DNA from: Hydrogeniiclostridium mannosilyticum
GTDB taxonomy: Bacteria > Bacillota > Clostridia > Oscillospirales > Acutalibacteraceae
Length of the DNA stretch: 64,000 nucleotides
Direction: 5' to 3'
Assembly: GCF_003268275.1 (NCBI RefSeq)
Contig: NZ_QLYR01000001.1
Coordinates: 124,001 to 188,000 of the forward strand
Every line of letters begins with the position of its first letter. Position 1 is the first letter of the stretch. A program made the position numbers and the translations under genes. The notes beneath the pieces were generated by a model. The model was not told where the DNA came from and ran no database searches. It saw only the letters and a program-made list of their open reading frames with translations. Of this stretch, positions 16,418-25,286 are shown piece by piece.

Positions 16418-17245
16418 TTATTCAGAGTCGGAGCTTGTTTCTGCGGATTCGTCCCCCCTTGATTCGGCTGCTTCCCCCGGCTTTGAGGATGATTCCTCCG
16501 GCAATATGGAAGACGTAGAAGAAGCCGCCGGAACCTCATAATCCTGCGGTGGGATTTTGATTTCCTGTCCGATCTGCAATACTGCATCCTGAGCAATGTC
16601 ATTATATGTAGCGATTTTTTCCACAGTTATGCCATACTGTGCAGCAATCCCCCACAAAGAATCCTCAGCCTGCACAATGTGTACATCTTTCCGGCCCGCG
16701 CTGTTCTGCTGCGGTTCAGAGACTTCGGGTACACGCTGTGTCTCCTTTTTCCGCCCAATCGTGCAGCCGTTTGTGATGTCCGGCTTACCAGAATAACTGC
16801 CCCACACGCCGGTGAAAGTATATATTCCTTCTTTTTCGGGAATCAAGGTAAAAGGCAGCGTGTCACCGGGGCGCAGTTGTGTGGTATACAGCGTCGCTTC
16901 CTCACAGCGGACGATACAATAACCGCCGAATTCTTTCGCAGTGCCACCGGCAGTCAGTGTAATGGTATATTCGGCATTGGCAGAAAGAAGATAACCCTTC
17001 TCTGTTTTTTCAAGAGGCTGATTATTTCCATCCTTAATTAGAACCGTTATATCATAATTTGCCGCCTCTATGGTCTGCGGCTGCGTTTGGACGCTGGCGG
17101 TAAACCACGCCCATGTTGTCCCTGCAAGAAAAACCATGCACAGGATCATTCCAAGAAACGACGGCATAAGCAGCCGCAAGATATTTTCATCGGTGGGCTT
17201 TGAATGCTTGGGAACATATAACGCGGATTTTATCCACTGTTTCAA
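16418..17245 (-). CDS. SipW-type secreted LysM protein
   Basis: A 275-residue protein, the last gene of the fibre cluster. A basic N-terminus of about 25 residues precedes a hydrophobic segment ending TTWAWFT, the signature seen in SipW-dependent signal peptides. A beta-rich TasA-like region covers about 50-160. A LysM domain lies at about 187-231 (EDSLWGIAAQYGITVEKIA and IGQEIKIPP), and the tail is Ser/Glu/Pro rich. LysM binds peptidoglycan, so the protein may fasten fibres to the wall. The TTG at 17245 is chosen because AGGAGG lies 8 bases upstream; the longer frame to 17305 runs into an intergenic hairpin (17288). Confidence 0.75.
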   Translation of the reverse strand: MKQWIKSALYVPKHSKPTDENILRLLMPSFLGMILCMVFLAGTTWAWFTASVQTQPQTIEAANYDITVLIKDGNNQPLEKTEKGYLLSANAEYTITLTAGGTAKEFGGYCIVRCEEATLYTTQLRPGDTLPFTLIPEKEGIYTFTGVWGSYSGKPDITNGCTIGRKKETQRVPEVSEPQQNSAGRKDVHIVQAEDSLWGIAAQYGITVEKIATYNDIAQDAVLQIGQEIKIPPQDYEVPAASSTSSILPEESSSKPGEAAESRGDESAETSSDSE

Positions 17246-17287
17246 AGCGACCGCCTCCTTTCTAATTTTATCTTCCTTTTCTTTTAC

Positions 17288-17356
17288 GGCAATCAAAAGG
17301 CACAAACCATAGCTTATGCCCTTTGATTGCCGCTCTCCCAGTTAAAGGGAGAGCGG
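17288..17356 (-). promoter_or_regulatory. Tandem intergenic hairpins, copy 1
   Basis: A 20-bp stem (arms 17288-17307 and 17312-17331, allowing G-U pairs) next to a 10-bp stem CCGCTCTCCC/GGGAGAGCGG (17330-17356). Nearly the same pair occurs at 25171. There is no U run after either stem, so RNA processing or stability is more likely than termination. Confidence 0.65.
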
Positions 17357-17377
17357 TCTTGTTCCGAAAACCAGCTG

Positions 17378-18700
17378 TTATTGTTTAGCAGTAAACATTT
17401 TGATTGCGTCTTCCTGCGAGATGGATGGAGATGTGCTAGAGCTACAAATATAAATGGTAGGCTCTTCCGCTGCAAAGGTGTTGTTATACGCAGTGATGCC
17501 ATCAGTAAGGATGTAATACAAACCGATGGCGTCATTATTCGGGTTCTCGCCAAACTTATTATTGGTAATAGTAACCTTTACATCTGTATTAATAGCCGGT
17601 TTGTCGTCTACAATTGCCTCCACATGGATGTACCGCTGCTCAGCATTAGAAAATGTACAATTGTTGACAATCAATTCAGAGCCTGCAATCTTCCCGGTCA
17701 TCTGAATGCCGTCCCACTTTGTATTCTTGAATTCACAGCCTTCAAAAACATATTTTCCCACATTGTGTATATATACACAGGATTCTTGTCCGTTCTTGGC
17801 ATTATCAAACACAGCGTTTTTTACTGTCACATCGTTGCCGGTGATATGCATGGGAACACCGGAAAGTGTGTTTCCTTTCGCGTCTAATGTGATGTTTTTA
17901 TTGAGCGTGTTTACAGGATTTGTTAATTCAATGTCCTTTGTCAGAGCAATGGTATCTCCATCCTCGGCGTTTGCCAGGGCATCCTTCAACTCTTCCGCTG
18001 TTGCGACATATACCGGATATTCCGCATCCTTATCATACTGATCGTCGAAGCTGTCTTCCTCCACGGTATCCTGCGCAGCCAAAATAGCAACATCGGCCGA
18101 GAAAGACTTACCCCTATACTCGTTGCCGGCTTCCTCTTTCATTCCGTAAAGGAGAATAAAGGAAACTTCGCCCTTCGATGCCAGCGGAAGTTCAACAGCG
18201 TTGGCAACTGCGGTGAGCGTACTCATTTCACGCTCGATGAATGTACCGGCTACTGCACCGTCCTTTACCTGCACGAAGTCAAACCACAGTGCATTTTGCA
18301 GGCCGCCGTCCTCCACAGCAAAGCTTAGCTTGATCTTTGCCGCCAAATTACCGTCGTTTTTCACAGTAATCAGTTTTGCGCCCACTGCGCCCGGTTCCCA
18401 AAGGTTTTCGCTGATGATGGCGTTGCTTTCATTGATGTCCGTTGTGTCGGCTGAAAAATTCACAGTGCCATCCGGAACACGGTCAAAGCCGGGAATGGTA
18501 TAGCTGACCGTTCCCTTGTCCATATCCACATCCTGATAGGTTGCGGATATATCCAGATTACCCGCCTGAATAATGTTTTTGCCGCTTGTCACGGAATCGG
18601 TAAACCACGCAAAGGTGGAACCGATGAGCATTGCGCAGCATAAAACTACGGACAAAATACTTGCCAGCAGTGCGCGTTTCGTATGTTTGCTGTTGGCCAT
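17378..18700 (-). CDS. TasA/SipW-type fibre protein with beta-helix
   Basis: A 440-residue protein. Residues 1-50 are a SipW-dependent signal peptide: basic KHTKRALLAS, an apolar core, then GSTFAWFTDSVTSG. Residues 35-220 form a TasA-like immunoglobulin-like module with the family markers LWEPGAVG and GNEYRG. Residues 225-440 are parallel beta-helix-like, starting PVYVATAEELKDALANAED, as in pectate-lyase-type surface repeats. TasA-like proteins assemble into extracellular fibres. The ATG at 18700 has AAGGAGG 8 bases upstream; the frame extends further to 18754 without a better site. This copy has a shorter, diverged TasA region compared with its neighbours. Confidence 0.8.
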   Translation of the reverse strand: MANSKHTKRALLASILSVVLCCAMLIGSTFAWFTDSVTSGKNIIQAGNLDISATYQDVDMDKGTVSYTIPGFDRVPDGTVNFSADTTDINESNAIISENLWEPGAVGAKLITVKNDGNLAAKIKLSFAVEDGGLQNALWFDFVQVKDGAVAGTFIEREMSTLTAVANAVELPLASKGEVSFILLYGMKEEAGNEYRGKSFSADVAILAAQDTVEEDSFDDQYDKDAEYPVYVATAEELKDALANAEDGDTIALTKDIELTNPVNTLNKNITLDAKGNTLSGVPMHITGNDVTVKNAVFDNAKNGQESCVYIHNVGKYVFEGCEFKNTKWDGIQMTGKIAGSELIVNNCTFSNAEQRYIHVEAIVDDKPAINTDVKVTITNNKFGENPNNDAIGLYYILTDGITAYNNTFAAEEPTIYICSSSTSPSISQEDAIKMFTAKQ

Positions 18701-18837
18701 TTGTAATTCCTCCTTATGAACTTTTTCAATGGCTGTATGTAATCCGCATACCATGCGTTTACACCTTAGAATGAAAATCTTTTAGCGACCGTTCTTGTCT
18801 CTCATGCCCTTTGATTACCTTGCGAAAGGCATAGTAT

Positions 18838-20358
18838 TTATTCGTTGACTGAACCATTCGCCAAAGTAGAATACCCGACAAAATCGCCCAGATATTGGTC
18901 TGCTTTAACTGTGCCGTTGTTTGTGCAGCCAGTGATTGTGAGTGATTTGGCAGAAAAATATCCGCCCAGCCCGCCTGCATAGCCACCGTTATCTTGGCTT
19001 AAGCTGGTAATATTCCCATAGTTATGGCAGTTTTCAACCGTAACATCAACGTATGATGCCGTCGTAATCGATCCCCATAAACCGCCAGCATGCTGTTTGT
19101 TCACCGTAACATCTGCCCAGTTGATACAATTCTTAAAAATGATTTTCTGTCCGGAAGAGCTGTTTCCCCAACCCTGTCCCAGAATACCTCCGGCAACCTG
19201 CGCCGTTTTTCTGGAATCATTTTGATTGGACTGAATGGAGCCGCTGAGGATTTCTATATTCTCAAAAGTCAATTCTCCTGCACCGTCGCCAACAACTGCG
19301 GCAACAGAATAGCGTCCCTGTGTTTGGACATTCTCGAACTTTACATTCTTTATAACAGCATCCTCAACATAGCCAAACAGAGCGATCCCACGTGTAGGAT
19401 CTGAAGACGCCTCATTTTTGGATGCCGTAAGGTTTTTGATGATATGCCCGTTCCCGTCAAATGTTCCGGTAAAATATCCGTCGCCTCCAATAGGAGTCCA
19501 TGCCTTACCATTTAAGTCAATGTCCTTCTGCAGCACAATTGTAACTTCATTTATGTTCAGTTCATTGATCTCATGCGCCATCCATGCAAGCTCCGCAGCA
19601 CTGGAAACAGGATAGTTGCCTTCTTCGTCCGGCACAACTTCAGTCATGGTCACACCATCCCACGGAAAAACCGCATCCTCGTCATAATCATTGCCGAAGC
19701 TGTCTTCCTCCACGGTATCCTGTGTTGCAACCAGGCTGATGCCCATATCAATAGAAGGCGCCTGTTTGCCTGTACCATGGTTGGCTTCGTTGCCGACGTC
19801 CTCCGGCATATAAACGACCATCGCCAGAACTTCGGGAGCCGCGTCTTTCACCATAGCTCCCTCTTTGGAATAGCCGGCGGAAATAAGCTGGGCGTCAGCG
19901 GCAACAGCCTCCCTCGCAGCTGCACGGCCGGCCGCGTCCTGAGAATAAGCAGTTTCCGGAGCAGTCACAACACCAAACTTGATAAAGTTCGACAGGTCGA
20001 TCTCCTTACCGTCCGCCGTCTGACCAATCACCTTATCCGCTACATGGATAGCGAACTTGTACTTGAGCGCCAGCGAGCCTGCGTTTGATACCCGTAGATA
20101 GACGACCTCGGTATAGCCAGGCTCCCAAAGGGTTCCATCCTTGAATACGTTGGTGTTTGTGTCAACATCCTCCCAGTTCTGCAGGTCTGTGCTGTACTCC
20201 AGCTTCACGTCCAGATTTCCCGCGACGATCTTGTTGTTTCCGCTTGTCACGGAATCTGTGAACCACGCAAAGGTGCTGCCCACCAGCATGGCTACACACA
20301 GCACAACTGACAATATGCTTGCCAGCAATGCGCGCTTGGTATGTTTGCTCTGTGTCAT
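18838..20358 (-). CDS. TasA/SipW-type fibre protein with GLUG-like repeats
   Basis: A 506-residue protein. The first 225 residues (signal peptide plus TasA-like module) are nearly identical to those of the 27318 gene, with only about ten differences. The rest differs: residues 235-500 contain GLUG-type turns (GLFGYVEDAVIKNVKFENV, TASYVDVTVENCHNYG) instead of the neighbour's beta-helix. This is a sharp module boundary right after the SFGNDYDEDA linker. It is preceded by leader copy 1 (20359-20629), whose longest latent frame ends in TGA overlapping this ATG. Confidence 0.8.
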   Translation of the reverse strand: MTQSKHTKRALLASILSVVLCVAMLVGSTFAWFTDSVTSGNNKIVAGNLDVKLEYSTDLQNWEDVDTNTNVFKDGTLWEPGYTEVVYLRVSNAGSLALKYKFAIHVADKVIGQTADGKEIDLSNFIKFGVVTAPETAYSQDAAGRAAAREAVAADAQLISAGYSKEGAMVKDAAPEVLAMVVYMPEDVGNEANHGTGKQAPSIDMGISLVATQDTVEEDSFGNDYDEDAVFPWDGVTMTEVVPDEEGNYPVSSAAELAWMAHEINELNINEVTIVLQKDIDLNGKAWTPIGGDGYFTGTFDGNGHIIKNLTASKNEASSDPTRGIALFGYVEDAVIKNVKFENVQTQGRYSVAAVVGDGAGELTFENIEILSGSIQSNQNDSRKTAQVAGGILGQGWGNSSSGQKIIFKNCINWADVTVNKQHAGGLWGSITTASYVDVTVENCHNYGNITSLSQDNGGYAGGLGGYFSAKSLTITGCTNNGTVKADQYLGDFVGYSTLANGSVNE

Positions 20359-20629
20359 TGTTCTAACACTCCCATATAATTTTGTCGGCTTTTTCCGGGA
20401 TAAGCGCTCTCCGAAGAAATGCCGCCAAAAATCAGAGAGGCTATTAAGTCTTGGTTCTTCCCCACTTTTTCGAAAGGTTCAGCATATTGCCTAAAGTAGG
20501 GGCTGTTGTACCCCCCCCGTAGTGAATTTCACCAGTTGTGCAATTTGCATAGCTTTTTCCTCCTTGCACATTGGGTATGCCTTGCGGCATTATGTCATCA
20601 GCTCATTGCTGTTGGCACCGGATTTTCAT
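20359..20629 (-). repeat. Duplicated leader element, copy 1
   Basis: A 271-base block lying exactly between two fibre genes and about 95% identical to 31228-31497. On the minus strand it has a strong AAGGAGG site before a small ATG frame, an eight-G run (plus-strand C at 20511-20518), and open frames on both sides of the run. A 48-codon frame starting at the ATG of MPQGIPNVQ is open in both copies despite two compensating single-base changes. A 64-codon frame overlapping the next gene's ATG would be whole in this copy if the run were 7 or 10 G. Confidence 0.75.
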
Positions 20630-20632
20630 TCC

Positions 20633-22768
20633 TTATTTAGAAAAATCCGTATCAAGGTAGCTATTGTCCGTTCCAATCGGCGTAAACGTACAGCCGCCCA
20701 TGGTCAGCCCCTCTACCGCTGTAGGCTTCGACCACGTTTTGCTGTACTCAATGCCCGTTCCAACGCGGGTAATAGCCGCATCAGAAATAGCCAGGGTACC
20801 CGCATAACGGATTGTTGGGTTAGGCGCCCAACCATCAGCAGTACGGTCGGTAATAAAGGTTCCGCCTTGAATCACAGCTTTACCTGTTTCGTTTTTCAGG
20901 TTTACCGCCATGCTGTATTTACCATTTACCGTAACGTCGGTCAGAGCGTTTTCAGAAGCATTTGAGTAAATCCCATAAGCATTCATTACCGAATCCGGTC
21001 CTACATTTATAACAGCATTGCTTACTGTCAAGGAAGAGCCCAGCGTATGGATTGTACCGGCCGTTCCTTTTACCGAGATATTGTAGGCACCGCCATTGAG
21101 TACAATCTTGGAGCCCATACCGCCATACACAGCCCAACCATTCTCTGACTTGGAATTAACCATAAAGTTTTCACCCGCATTGACAATCAGAGTGCCGCCG
21201 TTATTGAATTTTCTGTCTGCATAGAGGACGCCGTTTATAACGCCGTTGCCCTCAATGGTTAAGGTCCCTGTCCCCTCCGTTGTTTTCAGGGAGCCTTTTC
21301 CATCGTTGACGGTCAGCGTCTTGCCATTCATATTCAGAACGGTGCCGTCAGCAAAACGGAGGTCGGCGCTCAGGGCAATATCCTTTGTCAAACGGATTTT
21401 CCCGCCGTTTTCTGCGGCTTTCATCAATTCGTCAGCGTTGGAAACCTGCGTTCCTGCTTCTGGATCCGGAACAACCGTATACCAGATATCCCCATTGTCC
21501 TTAGTTTCAGAAATAACCTTGTAACCATCCGCCACAAAATTATCGTTTTGTCCGGCCGGCTCCGTGCCAGTATGAGACGGATCACAGTTAATGAAGGTTC
21601 CTCCATAAACGGTAATCGTTCCCGTGCTGTTATCCCGCTGATTCAGGACGTAAGGCCTGCCGTCCGCATCAATTCCATCGCAGCTGAACAATCCGCCTTT
21701 AATCACAATTTCGCCGCCGTCGTTGAAAATGCAGCTGGCATTATTTCGGCCGATAAAGGTACCGCTTTCGATAGTCAGCTTACCGCCGGCATCCACAGTC
21801 ACTGCTGTTCCATTTTTTTCCTTTGCTTTAGAAGCGTCCGCTGTACCGTTTCCTGTAATTGTCAAATTACCGCCCTGATTCACATGAATCAAAGCATTTT
21901 GACCGGTTGTAGTCAATGTATTTCCATTCAAATCCAGTTTTGTCTGGAACCCTATAGACCAGCCATAGTAACGGTCAGCGTCTCCACCCAGCAGATACGC
22001 TGGTTTTTCTGACTGCAACGCATTGTACAACAAGGTGCCGTTTTTCTTTGCATCACCGGTATCACTCAGCGGATAAGGCAGGTCTTTATCATAATCATTG
22101 CCAAAGCTATCCGATTCGCTCTCCACCTGTGTAGCTGTCACAGCCAAAGAAAAACGGATCCATGGAGCGTCATCGCCCACATGATTGGCTTCATTGCCTA
22201 CAGTTTCCGGCATATAGACCAGGAACGCCAGATAATCCGCGGATTCCTGTCCGTCCTTCGCCGGCAGAAGTGTCTTTTCCTGCGTGAAACTATCATAATC
22301 AACCGATTCGGTGATGGCCTTCAGAGCGTCTTCTCTTTTTGCAAAGGTACCCTTGGCCGCGTTTTTGTCAGCCACAATTCCCAATTCCAGATAATCGGAT
22401 AAAAGGATTGGTTCGCCGTCCCGGTTGTAAGAATACCGATACTCAAAGGTATCAATCGTGGAAAGCCGGTACTTCAAAGCCAGGTTTCCTTTGTTGGACA
22501 CCTTGAGATACACAATCTCAGCATGGCCTGGCTCCCACTGGGTCGTCTCGTCAAAAAGGACGGCGTCCTTTGCACTGACATACTGTTGGGTCTCTTCATC
22601 CCAATACTCCAGTTCCACATCCAGATTACCGGCTACAATCTTGTTATGCCCGCTGGTAACGCTGTCTGTAAACCAGGCAAAGGTGCTTCCTATCAGCATG
22701 GCCGCACACAGCACGACGGACAGGATGCTCGCCAGCAGTGCGCGCTTCGTATGTTTGCTCTGTGTCAT
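20633..22768 (-). CDS. TasA/SipW-type fibre protein with two beta-helix blocks
   Basis: At 711 residues this is one of the two longest subunits. The TasA-like module (about 35-225) is followed by two separate right-handed beta-helix-like blocks, 240-430 (GGNLTITGNGT, GGKLTIESGTFIG) and 440-710 (AGTQVSNADELMKAAENG, then GSKIVLNGGAYNI). The second block reopens with the same DELMKAAENGG-type entry motif that starts the helix in sister genes, suggesting tandem addition of a module. A short 42-base spacer separates it from the 22811 gene upstream. Confidence 0.8.
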   Translation of the reverse strand: MTQSKHTKRALLASILSVVLCAAMLIGSTFAWFTDSVTSGHNKIVAGNLDVELEYWDEETQQYVSAKDAVLFDETTQWEPGHAEIVYLKVSNKGNLALKYRLSTIDTFEYRYSYNRDGEPILLSDYLELGIVADKNAAKGTFAKREDALKAITESVDYDSFTQEKTLLPAKDGQESADYLAFLVYMPETVGNEANHVGDDAPWIRFSLAVTATQVESESDSFGNDYDKDLPYPLSDTGDAKKNGTLLYNALQSEKPAYLLGGDADRYYGWSIGFQTKLDLNGNTLTTTGQNALIHVNQGGNLTITGNGTADASKAKEKNGTAVTVDAGGKLTIESGTFIGRNNASCIFNDGGEIVIKGGLFSCDGIDADGRPYVLNQRDNSTGTITVYGGTFINCDPSHTGTEPAGQNDNFVADGYKVISETKDNGDIWYTVVPDPEAGTQVSNADELMKAAENGGKIRLTKDIALSADLRFADGTVLNMNGKTLTVNDGKGSLKTTEGTGTLTIEGNGVINGVLYADRKFNNGGTLIVNAGENFMVNSKSENGWAVYGGMGSKIVLNGGAYNISVKGTAGTIHTLGSSLTVSNAVINVGPDSVMNAYGIYSNASENALTDVTVNGKYSMAVNLKNETGKAVIQGGTFITDRTADGWAPNPTIRYAGTLAISDAAITRVGTGIEYSKTWSKPTAVEGLTMGGCTFTPIGTDNSYLDTDFSK

Positions 22769-22810
22769 TGTTGTTCTTTCTCCTTATGAACTTTTCAATG
22801 TTTTTGTTCT

Positions 22811-24325
22811 TTATTTAGAGACTATAAAATAGCCATCAGACTCTGTTACCGTGCCGGAATTATTATTCATATAGTTTGTAGGATCTGTTTTAAAGCTTCC
22901 GCCGGTGATAGTGTAGCCTTGGTAATAATTTTGGGGATTGCTTGAATTTCCGTAAAACATGTAATGGCTATCCCCATGGCCGCATTTATTTCCGGTGTGG
23001 TTAAAGGTTCCGCCTGAAATATGGCAGGTCGCATATTCATATCCTTTCGATACAGAAGCGTAAACAGGACCGTTAAAGATACCATCATTGATATTCCATG
23101 TTCCGTAGGTGGCAGATACATCGCTGTTAAAAGTTCCTCCATTGATGGTTACAGTGGCGGGATTTGCCTTATTGCCAAAGTTCATTATTCCATCGAATGT
23201 TCCGCCGTTTATTTCAATTGTTTCGCCCTGTGTTGTATTAAATAATGTCCCTGTGCTGGAAAAGTGGCCGTCGTTAATGATCCAATGAGAGTGCCCCGCT
23301 GTATTTTGGCCGGTGATTGTTCCGCCGTTAATAACAACGGTAGCGGAAGAGGAGCTTATCTTCGTATGGGTTCCGGATTCTATAGTAAGAACAGCATCCT
23401 TTCGGGCGCTTATCCCATTTGTAGTGCCTTTCTCTTCTCCCGTGCTGTTGTCCATAATGGTCACGTTGCCGTTTACTGTAAGCCCGTTGGTGAGATTTTT
23501 CCCGTTTAAGTCTATAACAGCGTTGTTCTCAGGATTTAATGTGACCGTCTCGGTAATATCAGTCGAGAGGATGTATTTTCCATCTCCACTAATATCGTCG
23601 GCTGAATCAACCTTTTGCCAGCCTCCGGGTAAAACCGCATCTGCATCATAATCGTTGCCAAAGCTATCTGTTTCATATGTATACTGTGTGGCAACAAGGT
23701 TCACGCCCAGATCGATAGAGGGAACCGCATCGCCGCGATAGTTGGCTTCGTTGCCGACCTCTGTGGGCATATACACCACAAGGGCGATGTACTGCTCGGA
23801 GGGCTTGCCATCTATTTCCTCTGGATACAGTTCGCTTTCTTTGGTATAATCGGAAAGTCCCAACGTGTCGCCCGCCGCTGCCCATGCTTCCTCGCGGGTC
23901 GCATATTTGGCAATCTCGGTGCCGCTCTCTACCTGCCCGAATACCAGATAGTCGGAAAGGCGGCAGCCCTCCTTGCCGAGCGCGTTGGTAAAGGTGGTTT
24001 CATTTTCCGCTGTCACCGCAAGCTGATATTTCAGCGCCAGCGTTCCGGCATTTTTCACCCGAAGATAGACCACTTCCGTGTGCCCCGGCTCCCAAAGCGC
24101 GTCTTCCTGAAACAGCTTGGTAGTCTCTGTAACGGGGTTCCATTTGCCCTCCTGGTTCCTGTACTCCAGCTCTACATCCAGATTGCCCGCCACAATCTTA
24201 TTGTTGCCGCTGGTGACGGAATCGGTAAACCATGCAAAGGTGGAACCGATGAGCATTGCGCAGCATAAAACTACGGACAAAATGCTTGCCAGCAGTGCGC
24301 GTTTCGTATGTTTGCTGTTTGTCAT
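22811..24325 (-). CDS. TasA/SipW-type fibre protein with short-rung beta-helix
   Basis: A 504-residue protein. Residues 1-228 match the 25287 protein almost residue for residue, including EEIDGKPSEQYIALVVY. The C-terminal part (235-500) is built of short repeated rungs with the pattern INGGTF at 20-25 residue spacing, for example EINGGTFDGIMNFG, TINGGTFNSDV and ITGGSFKTDPT. It ends without any wall-anchor motif. It is 62 bases after the SipW-like peptidase gene stop. Confidence 0.8.
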   Translation of the reverse strand: MTNSKHTKRALLASILSVVLCCAMLIGSTFAWFTDSVTSGNNKIVAGNLDVELEYRNQEGKWNPVTETTKLFQEDALWEPGHTEVVYLRVKNAGTLALKYQLAVTAENETTFTNALGKEGCRLSDYLVFGQVESGTEIAKYATREEAWAAAGDTLGLSDYTKESELYPEEIDGKPSEQYIALVVYMPTEVGNEANYRGDAVPSIDLGVNLVATQYTYETDSFGNDYDADAVLPGGWQKVDSADDISGDGKYILSTDITETVTLNPENNAVIDLNGKNLTNGLTVNGNVTIMDNSTGEEKGTTNGISARKDAVLTIESGTHTKISSSSATVVINGGTITGQNTAGHSHWIINDGHFSSTGTLFNTTQGETIEINGGTFDGIMNFGNKANPATVTINGGTFNSDVSATYGTWNINDGIFNGPVYASVSKGYEYATCHISGGTFNHTGNKCGHGDSHYMFYGNSSNPQNYYQGYTITGGSFKTDPTNYMNNNSGTVTESDGYFIVSK

Positions 24326-24387
24326 TGTTATTTCCTCCTTAAATTTACTTTAACCATATGTAAAATCACATTCAGCGCGTATTCACC

Positions 24388-25140
24388 TTATAGAACGGAT
24401 TCTTTCTCCTCCGACTGCTCCTGCTGTTCCTCCGCCGCCGATTCCCGGCCCGACAATTCGTTTTTCAGCTTCAGCAGCTCAGCCATCATCTTCTGCGATT
24501 CCGCCTGCTGTTCCTCCAGCCGCTGCCGCTCCGCCGCCATTTCTGCCCGTTCTTTTTCACGTAAGGCCTCCAGTTCGGCAAGCTGCTCCCGTTTATATTG
24601 CCGGAACAGCCGGATACTGTTGATCCCCTGCACGAGAATCAGAATAAGGAAGGGAAGAAAAATACAGACGATATATCCCGGTACGGTTTTAAGAAAGGCG
24701 AAAAAGTTTCCTACCCCGGCCAGCCTGCCTTGGTATTTTCCGAGCACAAAGCTGTATGTTACAATGCTTTCGTCGTTGGTATCGGTGGTGGTGCCGTAGG
24801 TGGTAAAACCAGGATTGCCCTCCGCGTCGGTCGTCAATTCCCGAATCTTATGGGTGACAACCTCGCCATAGTTTTCGGGGTTAGTGGACTGGTAGGAAAT
24901 AATATCCCCTGCCTGTAGGGTGGAAGGATCAACCTCTTTTACCAACACCAGGTCGCCTGCGCTGAAATCAGTCGCGCTCATGGAATCCGAACGCACAATA
25001 AAGGCGTGGAAACCAAACAGGCTCCGGTCGGCACGGTCAAAGGTGTTGACCGAGACAATAGTGAAGATCATCATACAAACAGCTAATATCACTACCAGCC
25101 AGACAAATATATTTTTAATGATATGTAACGCTTTTTTCAT
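24388..25140 (-). CDS. sipW: SipW-like signal peptidase I
   Basis: A 250-residue membrane protease expected to cleave the SipW-type signal peptides of the surrounding fibre proteins. TM1 is at 10-30. The catalytic serine is Ser53 in RSDSMS, and His97 in VVTHKIR replaces the usual lysine, as in ER-type peptidases. TM2 is at about 153-175. The C-terminus (180-250) is an unusual Glu/Gln/Arg-rich coiled coil facing the cytosol, longer than in Bacillus SipW (about 190 residues). It lies in the middle of the cluster, in the same direction as its substrates, behind hairpins at 25171. Confidence 0.9.
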   Translation of the reverse strand: MKKALHIIKNIFVWLVVILAVCMMIFTIVSVNTFDRADRSLFGFHAFIVRSDSMSATDFSAGDLVLVKEVDPSTLQAGDIISYQSTNPENYGEVVTHKIRELTTDAEGNPGFTTYGTTTDTNDESIVTYSFVLGKYQGRLAGVGNFFAFLKTVPGYIVCIFLPFLILILVQGINSIRLFRQYKREQLAELEALREKERAEMAAERQRLEEQQAESQKMMAELLKLKNELSGRESAAEEQQEQSEEKESVL

Positions 25141-25170
25141 TCCAACACTCCTTTCGCCTGCCCAATTTCA

Positions 25171-25236
25171 GGCAGTCAAAAGGCACAAACATATGCTTAT
25201 GCCCTTTGATTGCCTCTCCCCATTATGGAGAGAGGG
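25171..25236 (-). promoter_or_regulatory. Tandem intergenic hairpins, copy 2
   Basis: The stem with arms 25171-25190 and 25195-25214, plus a CTCTCC/GGAGAG stem at 25215-25233, repeats the arrangement at 17288 with few changes, several of which keep pairing. It sits in the leader of the peptidase gene. No U run follows. Confidence 0.65.
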
Positions 25237-25286
25237 CTTCTCATCCTTCACATTCCAGATGAAACGATCGTTTAACCTTGTGAACT

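Noticed and set aside
17288-17331. A c-di-GMP or other known riboswitch in the intergenic hairpins
   Set aside because: The conserved bases of known classes could not be found; only simple stems are visible.
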